Positions 24,901-32,865 are shown, counted from the stretch's first letter. The stretch is 45,933 nt of DNA from Candidatus Dojkabacteria bacterium UBA2022 (GCA_002335495.1 DDBW01000005.1:537-46469); one strand, 5' to 3'. The notes: a model not told the origin generated them from the sequence alone. Translations and numbers: made by a program.

Positions 24901-27431
24901 CTTCAACAATATCAGTGACAGGAGGCATTCGCTCTACAGGAGCTCCTGGTGGAAGCGGTAGTACCAACGGCGGTTGGGGAGGCTCAGGAGGCGGTGGTGG
25001 GGCTGGCGGCTCAATTAAACTCATCGGTAATGATGTTGCTATCAACTCTTCGCAAACATATGCTGTAGGTGGAGCAGGTGGCGGAGGTATTTATAATGGA
25101 GGAACTGGTGGAAGTGGTAGAATTGCAGTTTACTACTCAACGTCTATAACAGGTTCGCCTCTATCTCCTGCTGCCTATGTTGCAACAATCCCTGGGTATA
25201 CCTATGGAGTTCTTGTTTCTGATGAGATTGCAACTCCACAGGCAACAGGTTTGGGAAATATTTCATGGAACTTTAATGATAACGGGTATGGGGATGTTCA
25301 GATTCAAACCAGAACAGGAGCTTCAAATAATAGTACTGATGGTACATGGGAGGAGTGGAGGCCTGTCGTAGCAGACGTTAACAGTAAATCCTTGAATGAT
25401 ATGGTTACCCATACAGATTTCACAGGAACGAATGTGACAGTCGCTGAGGGCGATATTACAAGGAACTCTGATTTCTTCGAGGATGAAGACGAAAGTACCG
25501 CAGGCAATCTTGCTAAGTTTACATCCACTTCTGCAAATGGATATGGAGAAGCCACTATTACATCAGTAGATCTATCTAACTACGATTACATAACTGCATG
25601 GGTATATTCAGGAACTACTGGAAATATATTTAAGATGGGAATAGGTGAGAGTGCTGCTACAGAGTTTGAACAGACTTTCTCTGTAGATAGGTCGAATACC
25701 TGGCAGAAAGTATACTGGGATATCAGTGATATTGATAAATCATTGAAGAATGCGGTTACCAAGTTAAGGATTACTATAATACCAACTACCACAACTATTT
25801 ACGTTGATAATATTGATGCGGAGAGGAATCTAAGAAACTCATCAGGTACAGCTATTACATCAACTCCAAATGATTATATTCAGTATCGTGCCATCTTTAC
25901 GACAACTAATGAGAGTTATAAGCCAATATTATATAGCGTACAAATAACTTGGATGACCGGATATCAGATAATTAATGTCGATGCTGATACAGTCCATCTA
26001 TACAACTACTCAGGTTCAACTCAGGAACTGAAGATTAATGTCACGACATCAGGAGGTTCCGCAGGAGGAGGGTCTAACTGGGTTTCCACAGGGGGCAACG
26101 TATATCGTGCTACAGGTAATGTCGGTATTGGTGATAGTACTCCAGACGTAGAGTTAAAGGTTGTAGGAGCCCTCTGTGTCAAAGCTGATGCGGCAGATTG
26201 TGCAGGAGCTACTCCGGGAACTATCTATGCTAACAATACCAGTGTTCAGAGCGCGGACCTTGCTGAAATGTATTCTGTAAGTGATTTGAGTATTGAGGCT
26301 GGTGATTTAGTAAGCCTTGATCCTAACGCTGTTGGAGAAGTTCAGAAAGCCTCACTAGAGAATAGTTCAAACTTAATGGGGGTAATCTCTACTGCTCCTG
26401 GATTACTGATGAACGATGGTAATAAAGAGAATGCCAGACCCGTCGGTCTTATCGGAAAACTGCCTGTTAAAGTTATGACTACCGGACGAAGTATAAATAA
26501 AGGAGATGCGATAGCCGCTTCTGTAGTAACAGGTATTGGAGTTATCCAGAGTGATCCAGGAATGATTGCGGCAAAGGCATTGGAAGATACTTTTGATTGG
26601 AACGATGAGAGATGTGTTTCAATTGATTCCATTAGAGACATTGTATGGCCAGAGGATAAAGGCCGAAATGAGCTTAAGCCATGTTTCAAGATTCCTGTGG
26701 ATTCGTTTGAGGCAGAAATTCGAGATGAGATGATGACTCGTTACCAATTGACGCTTTCTGATTCTATTTATGTAGGAAAGGTAATGGCTTTTGTTGATGT
26801 TGTTTGGTATCAGCCTCAGTGGATGAATGAGGATATGGCAAAACTAATGTCAGATTATAGTAATGGATTGTTAGGTGGGAACGATTGGAATGTTGATTCC
26901 GAAGTTCTAACTACCAACCTCGATGTTGAAGTTAATAACTTATCTGCTACAAATATTACCTTCAATATCCTCACGGGGGGCCTTATTAACTTGGGAGAGG
27001 GTAAATTAGTTGCTGATTCAGGAGGTAATCTTTCCTTGGCTGGAGATCTGCTTTTGGATGGTAGATTGAAATCTAGCTCGGGATCAATTGTTCTTGAGAT
27101 TGGGGATAACGATACTGATCTGTTCAGCATTAAAAATAGGTCAGGGGAGGTTGTCTTTAGTGTTGACGGTTCGGGTACGGTTAGTGGGAAGGGTACATAT
27201 AGAAGCGGTTGGGTAAAGGTGGAGGCAAATGATGATATTACTGTATACCACAATCTTGGTACAACTCCATCTGAGATAAGTATAGTGAAAGCCGATAATA
27301 GTCAGGGGTACGGATATACATCAAAAGGCTTAGGCTCTGATTTCTACTTTGAAGCTAACGATAGCAACTCTGTAAAGGTATTTAATAACACTAACTCTGT
27401 TATATATGTTAAACTTACAGTACAGAAGTAA
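18966..27431 (+). CDS. Giant exported glycine-rich surface protein with tail-fibre-like modules
   Basis: 2821 residues, about 18% of the window. An N-terminal signal or anchor helix lies at about 13-37, ending in TQVFA. Residues about 42-170 form a secreted domain opening with ETINFQGKIV. Three copies of a tail-fibre-type motif GNVGIGxxxPxxxLxV lie near 292, 569 and 2383. Two long tandem modules (about 833-1560 and 1609-2335) each hold a beta domain, a Gly-rich block (about 1039-1279 and 1809-2050, with runs of up to seven Gly) and a THTDFTGTN...WQKVYWDI domain resembling a carbohydrate-binding jelly roll. The C-terminus from about 2431 (DLAEMYSVSDLSIEAGDLVSLD) resembles the self-processing C-terminal region of some fibre proteins. 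Likely a cell-surface fibre or adhesin; ligand unknown. Confidence 0.75.
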   Translation: MSKLVEYCLKLNKTALILAFIPVIGLMFAIYFSTQVFATSETINFQGKIVRNDAGNEGLNVTAGSPACVFLGPSNDTCDFRVKYYSADTAGTLLATEVFSNKEIGEYNGIFNLTLGTGSFTAGSEANFRNMFLNNTAVYMEVDFAPDGTSYTETFLDDAGKRMAVRAVAYAISAQGASKQFQFDSANDATGYSNIAAGQVFYDGNDNVLRLYDGSNWLAIQASIGNLPSYWLLNEATDPDIIYSYTGLDVAFGGSDSSSPFFYDVSGQLLTLTNTTSGLSFRVNDQAGDTTPFAIDANGNVGIGTDAPGAKLEVTGGRTILESLGESQTLGIGRTDGAGMYWLGVNASSTPALSFLNNAGTERFRISDDGGVVQIGANDSDISISLRKATVDATHIDWRLTNAANNKDMTISGYNGTTAYNFVKFDWDNQITNFETGRVSIGVSNPSAFLAIKAATASRAQLNLVSSVGIDPTSPVSGDLWWNGTNLYFFDGSSSVDLLSGGGGGGSSLFTDGGSITYLTSITDSLALGGTGASSPFYFNASNQVLTLTNTTSGLSFVVNDEASDTTPFVIDADGNVGIGTSTPGGKLEVAGASSIISNTTGDITFDSASGNISFAGDSITNALNGTFSGNVVLNGGQLQLGNHAANPTSVGEGSMVYNSVDKKIYYYKDTGWSEVGKVYTGTTGQMLRHDGTDWTASSVLTNDGTNIAVSGQLQVGNYASKPTGVGSGSLVYDTTLGSLFVYDGTDWKAISTSQLHSATGVVSDGSYLELVHNENSFDLISNAWVKVGSQWKPAVDNSNSVIHDFDNEFNAYFKEKKKVSSVALNYNENDLGTGSDGAVTIAASVSINTTNSITGRSCVDGGDAVNYSVTALTSTTATLESSPSAGCLSIDDEVLLINLRGTGTNYSNVGNYETLRVQSIAGSTVTFTTSKTKYYGNGVSDDTNIGLAAGNQAVMLQRVPNYTNLTVNSGINFYPDEWVSPTGVVNNGAGEGGVMFFRATGIVSIGGNVHATGRGYTAAVYSAPYNAAARGGESFCAGSVAAPTDAGGGSGGHSAGITPGTNNLCGGGGGGGVNTGGSVGSGRVGSATGGAGGGGGGAITNNHGDGGGGAGGGYGTGGAGGAGAGGANGASGTTNQSGSGATGVFSTYGYGGGGGGGGTYGDAYLSKLFFGSAGGGGGGGAQTGTSYPGGAGGDGGGIVYIAGGSVTVTGTLRSGGNNGSNGSTSGGWGGAGGGAGAGGSIKVVGNSISLNTGATSATGGSAGSGTFNGGAGGSGRIAVYYSTSVSGTTNPAYLGSSLSYHNYAVFTSKEVHTPGATSYGSLYWTENLPSGTEVQFQTRSGATSNSKDGSWEGWVPNVSSVTLQSADTHTDFTGTNATVAEGDVTRNIDYFEDEDEFTVGNLTKITSTAANGYAEATIASTDLSSRRYITAWVRSSVAGNVIKMGFGESLATEQEIIFSIDQINTWQKVYWDIGSITGTARDAVTKLRMTITQNGVTAYLDDIKSESYRTSPGGSAIASTANEYIQYRVILSTSDTANTPTVSNIRLGYTNSVGTYTIDANRVRTSVDKDFYDSTRLTLSEYNLSDYKKIKTFVGPNQVVSSGSIVLGNGADGAVTISGTININVTNSISGRSCIDGGDAVNYSVTSLTNTTATLESSPSIGCLNPNDEVLLINLRGTGTNYVNVGNYETLRIQSIAGSTVTFATSKTKYYGDGMSDDTNIGLSSSSQAVMLQRVPNYTNVHVTSGSLLNPDDWIPPTGGVHNGAGEGGVVFFRATGSVTGDGGITAFSKGYTGSTTNATHSTAALGGESFCAGSAASPNGAGGGSGGFNGSINGGANNLCGGGGGGGVNTAGSAGSGAAGSLTGGAGGAGGGAIVSNNGDGGSGAGGGYGTGGAGGIGPGGNGVAGTTNQSGAGGAGLLSTYGYGGGGGGGGTYGDESLSKLFFGSAGGAGGGGAQSGNSYPGGAAGDGGGIVYIEASTISVTGGIRSTGAPGGSGSTNGGWGGSGGGGGAGGSIKLIGNDVAINSSQTYAVGGAGGGGIYNGGTGGSGRIAVYYSTSITGSPLSPAAYVATIPGYTYGVLVSDEIATPQATGLGNISWNFNDNGYGDVQIQTRTGASNNSTDGTWEEWRPVVADVNSKSLNDMVTHTDFTGTNVTVAEGDITRNSDFFEDEDESTAGNLAKFTSTSANGYGEATITSVDLSNYDYITAWVYSGTTGNIFKMGIGESAATEFEQTFSVDRSNTWQKVYWDISDIDKSLKNAVTKLRITIIPTTTTIYVDNIDAERNLRNSSGTAITSTPNDYIQYRAIFTTTNESYKPILYSVQITWMTGYQIINVDADTVHLYNYSGSTQELKINVTTSGGSAGGGSNWVSTGGNVYRATGNVGIGDSTPDVELKVVGALCVKADAADCAGATPGTIYANNTSVQSADLAEMYSVSDLSIEAGDLVSLDPNAVGEVQKASLENSSNLMGVISTAPGLLMNDGNKENARPVGLIGKLPVKVMTTGRSINKGDAIAASVVTGIGVIQSDPGMIAAKALEDTFDWNDERCVSIDSIRDIVWPEDKGRNELKPCFKIPVDSFEAEIRDEMMTRYQLTLSDSIYVGKVMAFVDVVWYQPQWMNEDMAKLMSDYSNGLLGGNDWNVDSEVLTTNLDVEVNNLSATNITFNILTGGLINLGEGKLVADSGGNLSLAGDLLLDGRLKSSSGSIVLEIGDNDTDLFSIKNRSGEVVFSVDGSGTVSGKGTYRSGWVKVEANDDITVYHNLGTTPSEISIVKADNSQGYGYTSKGLGSDFYFEANDSNSVKVFNNTNSVIYVKLTVQK
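21461..23640 (+). repeat. Tandem module copy 1 inside the giant gene
   Basis: First copy of a long in-frame duplication. Landmarks CTTCGAGG and ATGTAGG recur exactly 2328 bases downstream, and ACCTGGCAGA recurs 2337 bases downstream. Protein identity between copies is high, while third codon positions differ often, so the duplication is not recent. Confidence 0.85.
23789..25975 (+). repeat. Tandem module copy 2 inside the giant gene
   Basis: Second copy of the module. It keeps the order beta domain, Gly-rich block, THTDFTGTN domain and VYWDI. Small in-frame length differences (multiples of three) show both copies are kept under coding constraint. Confidence 0.85.
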
Positions 27432-27449
27432 TTTAAATAATATTTAAAT

Positions 27450-28295
27450 ATGGGTTTTAATTTAGGTGATATCCTGAAGGAACATAAGAAAATTCTTTTA
27501 GGTGCACTAGGTATCGTAGGTTTAGTTTTAATATTAGGAATTATGTTTTCAAACGGAGGAAATATTTTTACATTAGGTGATGATTTAACTAATGGGAACG
27601 GTGTTAACGATCTCGTTGATGGTGGTAATAGTGGAAAGAAGTATTCAGGGGCTCCTGCAATGCTAATTGATACCTCTAAAGATTATACCGCCACCTTGTT
27701 TACTGATTACGGTCAAATAGTTGTAGATCTCTTTGAGGATGTAGCTCCTGTCACCGTAAACAGTTTTGTATTTCTGTCTAAGGATGGATTCTACAATGGC
27801 TTAACCTTTCACAGAGTTGTTCGTAACTTTGTCATTCAAGGTGGAGATCCAGCTGGAGACGGCACAGGAGGCCCTGGATACTCATTTAAGGATGAAATGG
27901 ACGCTGATGGGTTAGGATTGAGTAGTATCAAAGTTAAGGATGCTACCTATCTGAGAAGCTTCTACCCAAGCTCTGTTGTTAACGCCTATCTGGATCTCTC
28001 TGTAAAGGAATTCTATGAAAAGCAGGGTTACTCTTACGAGACAGGTAAAAGCCCTCACAAGTTTGCTCCATATGTTTTAGCTATGGCAAACTCTGGTCCA
28101 AATACTAATGGATCTCAGTTCTTCATCACTACAAAGGGTTATACTGGGGACTTTCTTAATGGTAAGCATACGGTTTTTGGAGTTGTTGTTTCAGGCTTTG
28201 AAACTGTAGACAAGATTGAGGCAGTGAATGTAAACGCAAATGATATGCCAACATCAAAGATCAAAATAAGGGAGATTACTATTAGCGAGAAGTAA
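27450..28295 (+). CDS. Membrane-anchored cyclophilin-type peptidyl-prolyl isomerase
   Basis: 281 residues. A short basic N-terminus and a transmembrane helix (about 16-33, LGALGIVGLVLILGIMF) are followed by a Gly/Asn linker and a cyclophilin domain (about 78-280). The active-site strand FHRVVRNFVIQGGDPAGDGTGGPGY is intact with its Arg, and SQFFITTKG and GKHTVFGVV motifs follow. About 50 residues are inserted between KDE and APYVLAMAN (including YLDLSVKEFYEKQGY). Probably assists folding of exported proteins outside the membrane. It lies 18 bases after the giant surface gene, so it may be co-expressed and serve it. Confidence 0.92.
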   Translation: MGFNLGDILKEHKKILLGALGIVGLVLILGIMFSNGGNIFTLGDDLTNGNGVNDLVDGGNSGKKYSGAPAMLIDTSKDYTATLFTDYGQIVVDLFEDVAPVTVNSFVFLSKDGFYNGLTFHRVVRNFVIQGGDPAGDGTGGPGYSFKDEMDADGLGLSSIKVKDATYLRSFYPSSVVNAYLDLSVKEFYEKQGYSYETGKSPHKFAPYVLAMANSGPNTNGSQFFITTKGYTGDFLNGKHTVFGVVVSGFETVDKIEAVNVNANDMPTSKIKIREITISEK

Positions 28296-28329
28296 TAATT
28301 ACTTAATATTTGGGGTGTAGGATATTCCT

Positions 28330-28953
28330 ATGCCTCAAAGTTCAAAAATTTTTTACTACTATATTTTCATATCATTTGTACTTGGTGTAACGTTTGGTTA
28401 TGGATTTTCTTACTTTTTCCCTATTCAAAAAATTATTCAGACTTCGGAGCAAATTCTTCCTAGTATAAAAGGGGAAGCTGTCATAGACGAGACAAAAAAG
28501 ATCGAATGTTCTTTGTGGGTTGAGGTGGCGGGGGCGGTTAACAAACCGGGAGTATTCTGTTTCACACCAGGAAGCCTTGTGAACCAGGCGCTATCAGAGG
28601 CCGGTGGGCTTAATCGTTTAGCGGCAAAAGGGTATGTTTCTCAGAGGATAAACCTTGCGAAAGTGTTAGAAGGAGGGGAAAAGATATACTTTCCGTTTGA
28701 AAATGATCTTAAGTGTGAGATGGTCCCTTATGTACCGGATGTGGCAATTGATAAATATGTTGGAGGAGAAACTAAATGTATAAGTATAAACTCTGGAAGT
28801 AAAAAGGATCTTGATTCTTTAAGTGGAATTGGGGAGGTAACTGCAAACAAAATAATTGAGGGTCGGCCGTACTCGAAAATTGAGCAGATAAAAGAGAAGG
28901 GTATTGTTAATTCCAAAACCTATGCAGCAATCGAAGAATTAATATGTCTTTAA
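28330..28953 (+). CDS. comEA: ComEA-like DNA-binding competence protein
   Basis: 207 residues. N-terminal membrane helix (about 9-30). A SLBB-type domain (about 60-115, VEVAGAVNKPGVFCFTPGS) is followed by a C-terminal helix-hairpin-helix region (about 150-207, INSGSKKDLDSLSGIGEVTANKI). The HhH binds DNA outside the membrane and passes it to ComEC in known systems. It overlaps the next gene by 10 bases, the classical comEA-comEC order. Two cysteine-rich spots may form disulfides. Confidence 0.88.
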   Translation: MPQSSKIFYYYIFISFVLGVTFGYGFSYFFPIQKIIQTSEQILPSIKGEAVIDETKKIECSLWVEVAGAVNKPGVFCFTPGSLVNQALSEAGGLNRLAAKGYVSQRINLAKVLEGGEKIYFPFENDLKCEMVPYVPDVAIDKYVGGETKCISINSGSKKDLDSLSGIGEVTANKIIEGRPYSKIEQIKEKGIVNSKTYAAIEELICL

Positions 28954-30446
28954 GAGTTTTATTCAAACGTCTTTATGCCAGTTTTGATGAACGTCTTCTA
29001 TTTATAAAGCAGGTATATTTAGATCACTTGCTTGTCCGATATTCTCTTCTTTTGCTTTTAGTTACTATTCCAATTACTTTTTATCAGGTTAAAGGCTTTA
29101 CCATTATTCCTCTTATTATATCTTCACTACTACTGTTTCTAATCATTTACAGGAGGTCTTTTAGAGAGGTTGTTCTCATTGCTAGCCTGCTTATGGCATC
29201 TTCCGTTACTCTTTTTTATCTAACATCGAGTATTTTGACGGAAGGGAAAGAGAGGGCTAGTCGGTATATTACTTCTCTATACGGGAATGATTCTTTTGTT
29301 GTTGATATTTTAAATCCTATAAAATTAAAGGCCAGCGAGAACGTTGTATGGGGAAGGTTAAATGACGGCTCTAAGGTATATTTAAAAACTCCAAGCTATC
29401 CAGTTGTCCATCCTGGTGAGCGATGCGAGGTCTTTGGTTCTGTTGAGCGCGTTGATGGGAGTAGTGGGTTTGGTGAATATTTAACTTCTCATCGTACTTT
29501 TTTATCTGGAAAAGTATATGAGATTACCTGTTATTCACTGTGGAGTCAGGCATTGTATACTATTTCTACTTTTAAATTTTCGGTTATATCTCAATTAGAA
29601 AAGGTTATAAATGAACCTTATGCTTCTCTGGTTATTGGAATTATGTTTGGGGAAGATCGGGTATATACATCGGACTTTGAAGAGGGGGTTAGGGTCTCCG
29701 GGTTGTCTCATGTTGTAGCGGCTTCAGGCTTTAATGTTAATTTTATTGTTACGGTTATAAGTACATGTCTCTTTTTTATTCCTCGGCAGTTAAGATTTAT
29801 ACTAATGTTAACGCTTCTTTCTATATATACTGTGTTGTGTGGCAATGGAGCTTCTATAATGAGGGCTGTATTGATGTGGAGTGTAGGGGAATCCTTTAAT
29901 CTGGCTGGGATATCACTGCCGACTATTCAGTACCTCTTACTCTCTGCTGTCTTAATGGTTTTACTGAATCCTTTTATTTTTCTTGATATTGGGTTTCAGC
30001 TTTCGTTTATGGCTACTCTTGGAATAGTCATTCTAACTAAAGTTTATTCTGATAGATTTAGCTTACCAGAGAATCTTGTTACCTCTGTTATTTGTACTCT
30101 CTTTACTGCTCCTGTAATTGCAAAGAGTTTTGAGTCTATATCATTGTGGGGGATTTTATCTAACCTTATTTTACTAAATAGTATTGAACTTGTAATGGGG
30201 TTTGGCTTTATTTTCATTATACTGTCTTTGTTTCTTGCGCAGAGTACTCTTTATTATTTATCAGTATTATTTGAATTTATGCTTTCTCCGATGATTTTTA
30301 TTGTTGAAATTTCGACTAAGTTAGGGTTAGGCGGTATTAATATGGGGTATATATTACCGACTATTGTGATGATGTGTACGTTTGGATTAGGAATTAGTCT
30401 TCTGCATACAAACTATACTAAGAGGCTTACGGGATGGGGAAAGTAG
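28944..30446 (+). CDS. comEC: ComEC/Rec2 competence channel, N-terminal and membrane part
   Basis: 500 residues: the DNA-uptake channel without the C-terminal metallo-beta-lactamase domain. N-terminal helices at about 25-90 are followed by an OB-like extracellular domain (about 115-200) and the Competence domain with many membrane helices (about 220-490). The Competence domain shows the typical GIMFGEDRVYTSDFEEGVRVSGLSHVVAASGFN block. In B. subtilis one protein of about 776 residues holds everything; here the hydrolase part is the next ORF. Confidence 0.9.
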   Translation: MSLRVLFKRLYASFDERLLFIKQVYLDHLLVRYSLLLLLVTIPITFYQVKGFTIIPLIISSLLLFLIIYRRSFREVVLIASLLMASSVTLFYLTSSILTEGKERASRYITSLYGNDSFVVDILNPIKLKASENVVWGRLNDGSKVYLKTPSYPVVHPGERCEVFGSVERVDGSSGFGEYLTSHRTFLSGKVYEITCYSLWSQALYTISTFKFSVISQLEKVINEPYASLVIGIMFGEDRVYTSDFEEGVRVSGLSHVVAASGFNVNFIVTVISTCLFFIPRQLRFILMLTLLSIYTVLCGNGASIMRAVLMWSVGESFNLAGISLPTIQYLLLSAVLMVLLNPFIFLDIGFQLSFMATLGIVILTKVYSDRFSLPENLVTSVICTLFTAPVIAKSFESISLWGILSNLILLNSIELVMGFGFIFIILSLFLAQSTLYYLSVLFEFMLSPMIFIVEISTKLGLGGINMGYILPTIVMMCTFGLGISLLHTNYTKRLTGWGK

Positions 30447-31252
30447 GGTGGTTTGGCAAAGTTTCGTTCGTACTGCTTATATTCTATATGGCGCATAATC
30501 TTCTGTTATTAGGATGTACGTCTATCTCGTGTATTGTATTTGTAGATGTCGGACAGGGAGATGGGGCTATTATAAAAATTGAGGATGATTTTCTGGCAGT
30601 AATAGATGGAGGACCTTCAGTTGATTACGTTCACAAAATTTCTAAGTACATTGATATGGATGATGAAATAGACCTTCTAATTATTACTCATATGCATCGA
30701 GATCACTATTTGGGTGTTTTAGAAATTCTCAAGCGGTATAAAGTGAATACTTTGGTATTACCAACTTCGTGTATAAAGGCTCCTGAGGTCCTTTCTGTCC
30801 TAGAAGATGTGAATGTTTCTGATATTAAATATACTGATTTTGTTACAATTAAAAGCTCAAGTTCTAACACCTCAGTAAGTTATGGGAAGAATATTGACGA
30901 GTGTTTTATATCTCATGAGGATGTCAACGATTCCTCAGTAATCGTTGATCTTGAACTCGAAAACTCGAGCGTACTATTTATGGGTGATGTAGAAAGCAAG
31001 AGAGAAATGAAATTTTTGGAAGAGTATCATAAGGATGTATATATTCTAAAGGCTGGGCATCACTGCTCAAGCTCTTCGACTTCTAAAGAATTTCTTGATG
31101 CTGTGACTCCTGATGTAGTTGTGTGTAGTTACGGCAAGAATAATAGTTACGGACATCCTCATAAAGAAGTTTTAGATCGTTTTGTTTCTATGGGTATTAA
31201 TGTGTTAAGTAATGCCCAGCAGGGGGATATTGTTATTAATCTGGATAAATAA
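30434..31252 (+). CDS. ComEC C-terminal metallo-beta-lactamase domain as a separate protein
   Basis: 272 residues with one N-terminal hydrophobic helix (about 8-28) and an MBL-fold domain. FVDVGQGDGAII opens the domain. The metal motif HMHRDH is intact, and AGHHCSSSSTS and YGHPH further match the ComEC hydrolase that degrades the non-transported strand. The start overlaps the comEC stop by 13 bases in another frame, which supports translational coupling. Together the two ORFs (500 + 272) add up to the usual ComEC length, so this is either a real gene split or a frameshifted single gene. Confidence 0.88.
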   Translation: MGKVGWFGKVSFVLLIFYMAHNLLLLGCTSISCIVFVDVGQGDGAIIKIEDDFLAVIDGGPSVDYVHKISKYIDMDDEIDLLIITHMHRDHYLGVLEILKRYKVNTLVLPTSCIKAPEVLSVLEDVNVSDIKYTDFVTIKSSSSNTSVSYGKNIDECFISHEDVNDSSVIVDLELENSSVLFMGDVESKREMKFLEEYHKDVYILKAGHHCSSSSTSKEFLDAVTPDVVVCSYGKNNSYGHPHKEVLDRFVSMGINVLSNAQQGDIVINLDK

Positions 31253-31304
31253 TAGTATATATTATTAATCTTTATCAGATATAGGTATAACAAATTCTGA
31301 ATAT

Positions 31305-32450
31305 TTGAAAAAAATAGTAAAGGTGTTCTCATACTATCGTGGGGACGGAGAAGAGAAACTCGCTTCTATGGTGTCATCATTGTATGGTGACCAGAGGGTT
31401 TTTCTATTTTCTAATGCGCGAACTGCAGAGTATATTTTTCTTAAAAGTTTAGGATTGCCGGTTGGTTCTAATATCTTAATGCAGGCGTTTACATGCAATG
31501 CAGTTGTAAATCCTGTGCTATGGCTGAAGCTCAATCCCGTATATATTGATATTCTTCCGAAGACATATGGAATGGATCTTCAATCTCTAAAAGAGCGAAT
31601 AGATGGAGAAAGCAAGGTTGCAATTTTGCAACATACATTTGGTATAGATGGAGAGTATTCTGAGCATATAGAGTTTTTAAAATCTAAGGGTATTTATGTT
31701 CTTGAGGATTGCGCTCATGCTTTGGGTAATGGTGAATTGGGTGTTAAGGGTGACGCTGCAATTGTAAGTTTTGGAATTGAGAAAATTCTTTCAACACGTG
31801 TAGGAGGGGCTTTAATTGTTAATAATCCAGAGCTACTGCCTGCTATAGAGATAGAGTATAGGAAGTTGAAGTATATGGGCTGGCTTTCTACCTTTACCTG
31901 GTTGATTAACCCGGTTATATGGAGATTGTTACGTAAGCTTGGGTCTTTACAGAGAGTTGTTTCACTACTTCTAAATAGAATTGGGGTTGTAAATATGGGT
32001 TTTTACAGGTCGGAATTAAAAGGGTTGCGACCTTCCGCTTATCCTAGAAAATTGTCTCCTGTATTATGTGATGTTGTTATAGATCAATTAAGGTTTGTTG
32101 ATGATAATCTTAAGCATCGTTGTTATATCAATGATATTTACGCTAGTGCGTTGGATGTTCCACATTTGAGAGGCGTTTCTTCTGTACGTTTCCCGCTTGT
32201 TATTAAAGATCTTGGAGTGCTAAATATGGCTAAAAAGGTTTTAGATTCTAATGGTGTGTACTATGGTGACTGGTATAATCCTCTCGTTTACCCTGCGTCT
32301 ACGAGCATAGAGGCGATGGGGTATAAGTGGGGGTCTTGTCCAGTTGCAGAGGAGGTGTCTCGTCATATTTTGAATCTTCCGACTGGTTTTAGTGTGTCAA
32401 AAACTAGGGCATTGGAGATTTCAAAGGTGGTTAGGGGAGTGTTGGTATAG
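31305..32450 (+). CDS. DegT/DnrJ/EryC1-type PLP aminotransferase-like protein
   Basis: 381 residues. The fold-type I aminotransferase pattern is visible: an N-terminal small/large-domain junction (SNARTAEYIFLKSLGL). VAILQHTFGIDGEY and the strand VLEDCAHALGN carry the cofactor-binding Asp-like region. SFGIEKILSTRVGGALIV carries the presumed Schiff-base lysine. Family members aminate nucleotide-linked keto-sugars for surface polysaccharides. TTG at 31305 is the longest start; an ATG lies 21 codons later (MVSSLYGD). No other sugar gene sits next to it. Confidence 0.75.
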   Translation: MKKIVKVFSYYRGDGEEKLASMVSSLYGDQRVFLFSNARTAEYIFLKSLGLPVGSNILMQAFTCNAVVNPVLWLKLNPVYIDILPKTYGMDLQSLKERIDGESKVAILQHTFGIDGEYSEHIEFLKSKGIYVLEDCAHALGNGELGVKGDAAIVSFGIEKILSTRVGGALIVNNPELLPAIEIEYRKLKYMGWLSTFTWLINPVIWRLLRKLGSLQRVVSLLLNRIGVVNMGFYRSELKGLRPSAYPRKLSPVLCDVVIDQLRFVDDNLKHRCYINDIYASALDVPHLRGVSSVRFPLVIKDLGVLNMAKKVLDSNGVYYGDWYNPLVYPASTSIEAMGYKWGSCPVAEEVSRHILNLPTGFSVSKTRALEISKVVRGVLV

Positions 32451-32581
32451 GGCTTTATGTTTCACTATTTTCAGAGAGAGATTTGTTTCTATCGTAAGGT
32501 TTGTCTAACTTCGGGATTTCGATTTTATTCGAAAATATATATACCGTTCCACGGATATTAGATGCTTTTTCGAGGTTTATA

Positions 32582-32610
32582 TTGCCTTTGGTCGTGGGAT
32601 TATATATAAT
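32582..32610 (+). promoter_or_regulatory. Promoter of the argS T-box leader
   Basis: TTGCCT (32582-32587), 17-base spacer, TATAAT (32605-32610). Predicted start about 32617. The 130 bases before it (32451-32581) show no gene or clear terminator. Confidence 0.75.
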
Positions 32611-32616
32611 CTGCGC

Positions 32617-32845
32617 ATAAGGAAGAGTATGTGTAATACCTTTTAAGCGAATTGGGGGAAAGTGTGAGCCCAAGATTGTGTTTTACACAGAAAAGAGCCT
32701 TAGGTTTTCCTGGAAGAAAGCATCAATGCAAGTACAGGAGTTCGAATAAGACTGATTCTTTGGTTAAAGAATTAGTAAATTAGGGTGGCACCACGGGAAT
32801 CCCGTCCCTAAATCACACGTAGTGGTTTATGGATGGGATTTTTTG
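32617..32845 (+). promoter_or_regulatory. T-box riboswitch, predicted arginine specifier AGA
   Basis: Full transcriptional T-box. Stem I base: TAAGG (32618-32622) pairs with CCTTA (32698-32702). The next helix is TGTGTAA (32630-32636) with TTACACA (32683-32689). Between them the left strand holds AGTA and the right strand reads GAA-A-AGA-G, placing Arg codon AGA at the specifier (32694-32696). Stem II is TCCTG/CAGGA. Stem III is ACTGATTCTTT/AAAGAATTAGT. The antiterminator is TTAGGG-(TGGCACC)-ACGGG-AAT-CCCGT-CCCTAA, with the 7-base T-box bulge. TGGC complements a G discriminator, as all four tRNA-Arg genes here have. The competing terminator is listed separately. Confidence 0.92.
32798..32845 (+). 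terminator. T-box terminator upstream of tRNA-Arg/argS
   Basis: About 18 of 19 positions pair between 32798-32816 and 32822-32840, with loop ACGTA and a TTTTTT tail. It shares sequence with the antiterminator, so the two are mutually exclusive. Confidence 0.93.
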
Positions 32846-32848
32846 TTA

Positions 32849-32854
32849 TATAAT
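32849..32854 (+). promoter_or_regulatory. -10 box just behind the T-box terminator
   Basis: TATAAT at 32849-32854 could start tRNA-Arg transcription near 32861 without the T-box. Its -35 candidate (TTTATG, 17 bases upstream) is poor. Confidence 0.35.
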
Positions 32855-32865
32855 AGTCGGTGCGT

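Noticed and set aside
21461..25975. Possible recent gene-conversion or assembly duplication
   Set aside because: The copies differ at many silent positions and by small in-frame indels, so they are not an assembly artefact of a single copy.
32455..32673. 72-residue minus-strand ORF
   Set aside because: It overlaps the promoter and Stem I of a well-supported T-box and has no recognisable features.
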